Below are positions 61,911-64,000 of a stretch of 64,000 nucleotides of DNA, one piece after another; within the stretch, counting starts at the first letter, position 1; each line of letters starts with the position of its first letter. The translations under genes were made by a program, and so were the position numbers. The notes below the pieces were generated by a model, which was not told the DNA's origin, ran no database searches, and was given only the letters and a program-made list of their open reading frames with translations. The DNA comes from DATDFB01 sp035276475 (GTDB taxonomy: Bacteria; Acidobacteriota; Thermoanaerobaculia; Gp7-AA8): the NCBI GenBank assembly GCA_035276475.1, contig DATELQ010000134.1:23223-87222 (forward strand), given 5' to 3'.

Positions 61911-62786
61911 CTAATCCGCTTCCTTCACCACCACCGGCCCGTTCATCGTCGACAGGGTCACGTTCCGCGCGCCGCTGCCGAAGGAGAGCTGGCGCGGGCG
62001 GTCGTTGTCGTCGTCGTGCCAGGAGCGCTTGATGTCGCGGCACGCCTCGGCCTTGCACGAGATCGGGCCGTGGCCCTTCAGCGTCACGTCGACGCCGCTG
62101 TAGAAGTTGCGCGGGATCTTGACCGACAGCGGGCCGTTCTGCGTGGTGGCATCGAGCGTGCCGTCCCAGCGATTGCCGGAGAGCCTGACCGACAGCGGCC
62201 CATTCGTCGCCGCGATCTTCACGTTTCCGGAGCCGCCGGAGAGGGAAATCGGGCCGTTCACCGTCGTGGCGTCGATCGTGCCGCTCGCGTCCTTGAGCGC
62301 CACGGGGCCGTTCTGCGCGTGCACCGTGAGCGTTCCGTTGACGTGGTACAAACCGATCGGGCCGTTCGTGCCGTCGACGTCGAGCGTGGCGTTGCGCGGC
62401 GCGCGGACGAGCAGGTAGGCGACCCACCGGTTCTCGTCAGGACCGTCGGTCGTGACGGTGTCGCCGCTCACGCGCGCGCTGAGCCGGCTGAGCACCGACG
62501 AGCTCGCGGCGGCCTTGCAGACGGTGACGGCGTAGCGCGGCTGGTCCCATCCCTCCACGCGGACGCCGCCGTTCTTGTCGCTGTTGATCTTCAGCGAGCG
62601 CAGGTTCCCGACCGGGAGCTCCTCCTCGGCGCGTACGGCCGGCTCGCCGTCGAACGTGACGCGGATCTGGCTGCACGAGGTGACCTGGTCGTAGTCGTCG
62701 GTGGTGATGGAGACGTTCTGGCTGTGGTCATGGGCGAAAACTGCGGGGGCGATGAGCAGTGATGCTGCGGCGATGAATCGGCGCAT
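61911..62786 (-). CDS. Exported DUF4097-like beta-helix protein
   Basis: This is a 291-residue protein with a signal peptide (MRRFIAAASLLIAPAVFA). The C-terminal two thirds has short repeated strands with NGPI/NGPV at regular spacing (GTNGPIGLYHVNGTL, VHAQNGPVALKDAS, TTVNGPISLSGGSG), as in DUF4097 adhesin-like proteins that form a right-handed beta structure. Four Cys are scattered. It could be a periplasmic or surface protein of unknown role. Confidence 0.82.
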   Translation of the reverse strand: MRRFIAAASLLIAPAVFAHDHSQNVSITTDDYDQVTSCSQIRVTFDGEPAVRAEEELPVGNLRSLKINSDKNGGVRVEGWDQPRYAVTVCKAAASSSVLSRLSARVSGDTVTTDGPDENRWVAYLLVRAPRNATLDVDGTNGPIGLYHVNGTLTVHAQNGPVALKDASGTIDATTVNGPISLSGGSGNVKIAATNGPLSVRLSGNRWDGTLDATTQNGPLSVKIPRNFYSGVDVTLKGHGPISCKAEACRDIKRSWHDDDNDRPRQLSFGSGARNVTLSTMNGPVVVKEAD

Positions 62787-62862
62787 GGTGTTCCCTCCGT
62801 TGCGCCGTTAGACGCCGGGATCGGACCGGCGTTAGGCCGGCGCGGGCTTGCCGCGCACACTC

Positions 62863-64000
62863 CTACTGCGAGATGACCAACTCGACGCGGCGGTTCTGCT
62901 GCCGCCCGGCCGCGGTTTTGTTCGTAGCGATCGGCTGGGTCTCGCCCTTGCCGACGGCGCTGACGCGGTCGGACGGCACGCCGGAGCTGACGAGGTAGTC
63001 GCGCACGGCCTCGGCGCGCTTCTCGGAGAGGGCCTGGTTCTTCTCCGCGCTGCCGGTGTTGTCGGTGTGCCCCTCGACCGTCACTTTGATCCCGCTGTCG
63101 CCCTTGAGCTGATCGGCGATGCGCTTGAGCGTCGTCTGCGCGCCTTTTTTCAGCGCGCTCTTGCCGGTGTCGAAGAAGACGCCCGACGAGAGCGTGACGA
63201 TGAGGCCGCGCTCCTCGCGGCGCGTGGCGGCGATGCGGGCGAGCTCGTTCTGCATCCGCAACTGCCGGGCCTCGGCGTCGCGCTCGGCGATTTCCTTCCG
63301 CGCTTTCTCGAGCTCCGCCTGCGCGGCCTGCGCCGCGGCGGTGGCCTGCTGCGCGGCGGCCTTCGCTTCCGACGCCGCCTTGGCCTGCTCCTCGGCGGCT
63401 TTGGCTTGCGCGGCAGCGTTCTGTTCCGCCTGGGCGCGCGCCTGATCCGAGGCTTTCGCCTGTTCAGTCGCTTGCGCCGCCTGCTGCTGTGCCTGCAGCG
63501 CCTGCTGCTGGGCCATTTCGGCCTGGGCCTTGAGCGCCTGGGCCTGCGCCTCGCGCTCCTGCCGCGCCTTGAGCGCCGCGTCGATCGCCGCCTGCTGCGC
63601 GCGCTCGGCGTCGGTGCGCATGTTCAAAGCGTTCTGCCGCTCCTGCCGGAACTGCTCGAGCTCCTGCTGGCGGCTGATCAGCTCCGCCTGCCGTGCCGCG
63701 AGGAGCTGCGGCGTGAGGGTGCTGGAGCGCTGCGCGGCGTCGAGGTCATTGCGCATGCGGGTCACGTCGGCGGTCATGGCATCCTGCGCCAGGCGCTCGC
63801 GCTCCTGCGCCGCGCGCAACGCGATCTGCGCGTCCTCGAGATTGCGGCGGGCGGTGTCAAGATCGGCGGCCGTTGTCGTCGATGACGCGATGGCAGCCTG
63901 ATACGCGCGCGACGCTTCGTCGAGGCGGCGCTCGGCGTCGGTGCGCGCGGCGCGGTCGGCCACCCGCTGCGCCTGCGCGGCCTGCCGCTGCGCATCGATC
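62863..64000 (-). CDS. OmpA-family protein with long coiled coil (5' end outside window)
   Basis: The frame is open to the right edge (378 or more residues), and the true start lies beyond it. The internal GTG at 63963 is not needed. Residues up to about 255 form a long Ala/Gln/Glu/Lys coiled coil (QALKAQAEMAQQQALQAQQQ). The C-terminal 110 residues are an OmpA peptidoglycan-binding domain: FFDTGKSALKKGAQTTLKRI, VEGHTDNTGSAEKNQALSEK, GRQQNRRVELVIS. It should tether the outer membrane or a lipoprotein to the cell wall, like YiaD/Pal proteins with a DUF4398 coiled part. Confidence 0.93.
   Translation of the reverse strand, partial: IDAQRQAAQAQRVADRAARTDAERRLDEASRAYQAAIASSTTTAADLDTARRNLEDAQIALRAAQERERLAQDAMTADVTRMRNDLDAAQRSSTLTPQLLAARQAELISRQQELEQFRQERQNALNMRTDAERAQQAAIDAALKARQEREAQAQALKAQAEMAQQQALQAQQQAAQATEQAKASDQARAQAEQNAAAQAKAAEEQAKAASEAKAAAQQATAAAQAAQAELEKARKEIAERDAEARQLRMQNELARIAATRREERGLIVTLSSGVFFDTGKSALKKGAQTTLKRIADQLKGDSGIKVTVEGHTDNTGSAEKNQALSEKRAEAVRDYLVSSGVPSDRVSAVGKGETQPIATNKTAAGRQQNRRVELVISQ

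Overview
The window is a strongly GC-rich, very densely packed bacterial chromosome segment. No tRNA, rRNA, CRISPR array, phage or complete insertion sequence was seen, and no gene-free gap exceeds about 250 bases. The gene mix suggests a Gram-negative soil or sediment bacterium: an alpha-2-macroglobulin/PBP1C pair, DsbD, an HtrA protease, an OmpA protein, a DUF5916-type outer-membrane barrel, large secreted peptidases, and a giant secreted protein with dockerin-like modules. The dockerin-like sequence ending in FYLVNYLFTGGPAP and the dispersed palindromes recall Acidobacteriota of the Thermoanaerobaculia type. That placement is inference; nothing in the window proves it.

Layout. 1-2755: a partial unknown gene, two small secreted proteins, and a cupin gene followed by cinA. 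2774-8412: an accessory-looking block with a secreted protein of six repeats, a large HD plus GHKL-ATPase protein, a frameshifted TIR/WD40 gene and a small unknown gene. 8619-10875: a tyrosinase followed after one base by a DUF2182 membrane protein. 10979-18301: a 2440-residue secreted protein with twelve near-identical Ig-like modules. 18370-20240: a glycine-zipper protein, a REC-GGDEF diguanylate cyclase and a lipoprotein gene lying between two copies of a 57-58 bp direct repeat. 20266-31825: alpha-2-macroglobulin, PBP1C, a class I glutamine-amidotransferase-type hydrolase, a thioredoxin-fold protein, DsbD and an unknown ORF, all rightward. 31822-36114 (minus): a large subtilase, then hicB-hicA-recO. 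36144-40065 (plus): SirB1-like, aroDE, trpE and two Cys-containing exported peptides. 40068-45736 (minus): DUF4230, an unknown gene, ribE, ribD, a PIN toxin with its antitoxin, and HtrA. 45920-48175: a GlsB/YeaQ-like membrane protein divergent from pfkA, then an enoyl-CoA hydratase. 48215-53586: a Cys-rich secreted protein, a truncated AraC-type regulator, an aldo/keto reductase, a HAAS membrane protein and an S9 peptidase. 53662-64000: aldehyde dehydrogenase, a zinc-ribbon protein, a DUF5916 barrel, two unknown proteins and a methyltransferase, a permease/Rieske oxygenase pair, an adhesin-like protein and an OmpA protein running off the end.

How the genes work together. Many genes are translationally coupled through ATGA or GTGA overlaps. 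Two toxin-antitoxin modules sit as the first genes of operons that continue into recO and into ribD-ribE. The envelope theme is strong: peptidoglycan synthesis and surveillance (PBP1C, alpha-2-macroglobulin), periplasmic thiol reduction (DsbD and its partner), periplasmic proteolysis (HtrA), and several secreted repeat or Cys-rich proteins. The best candidate for an undescribed system is the HD-GHKL ATPase gene beside the decayed TIR/WD40 gene.
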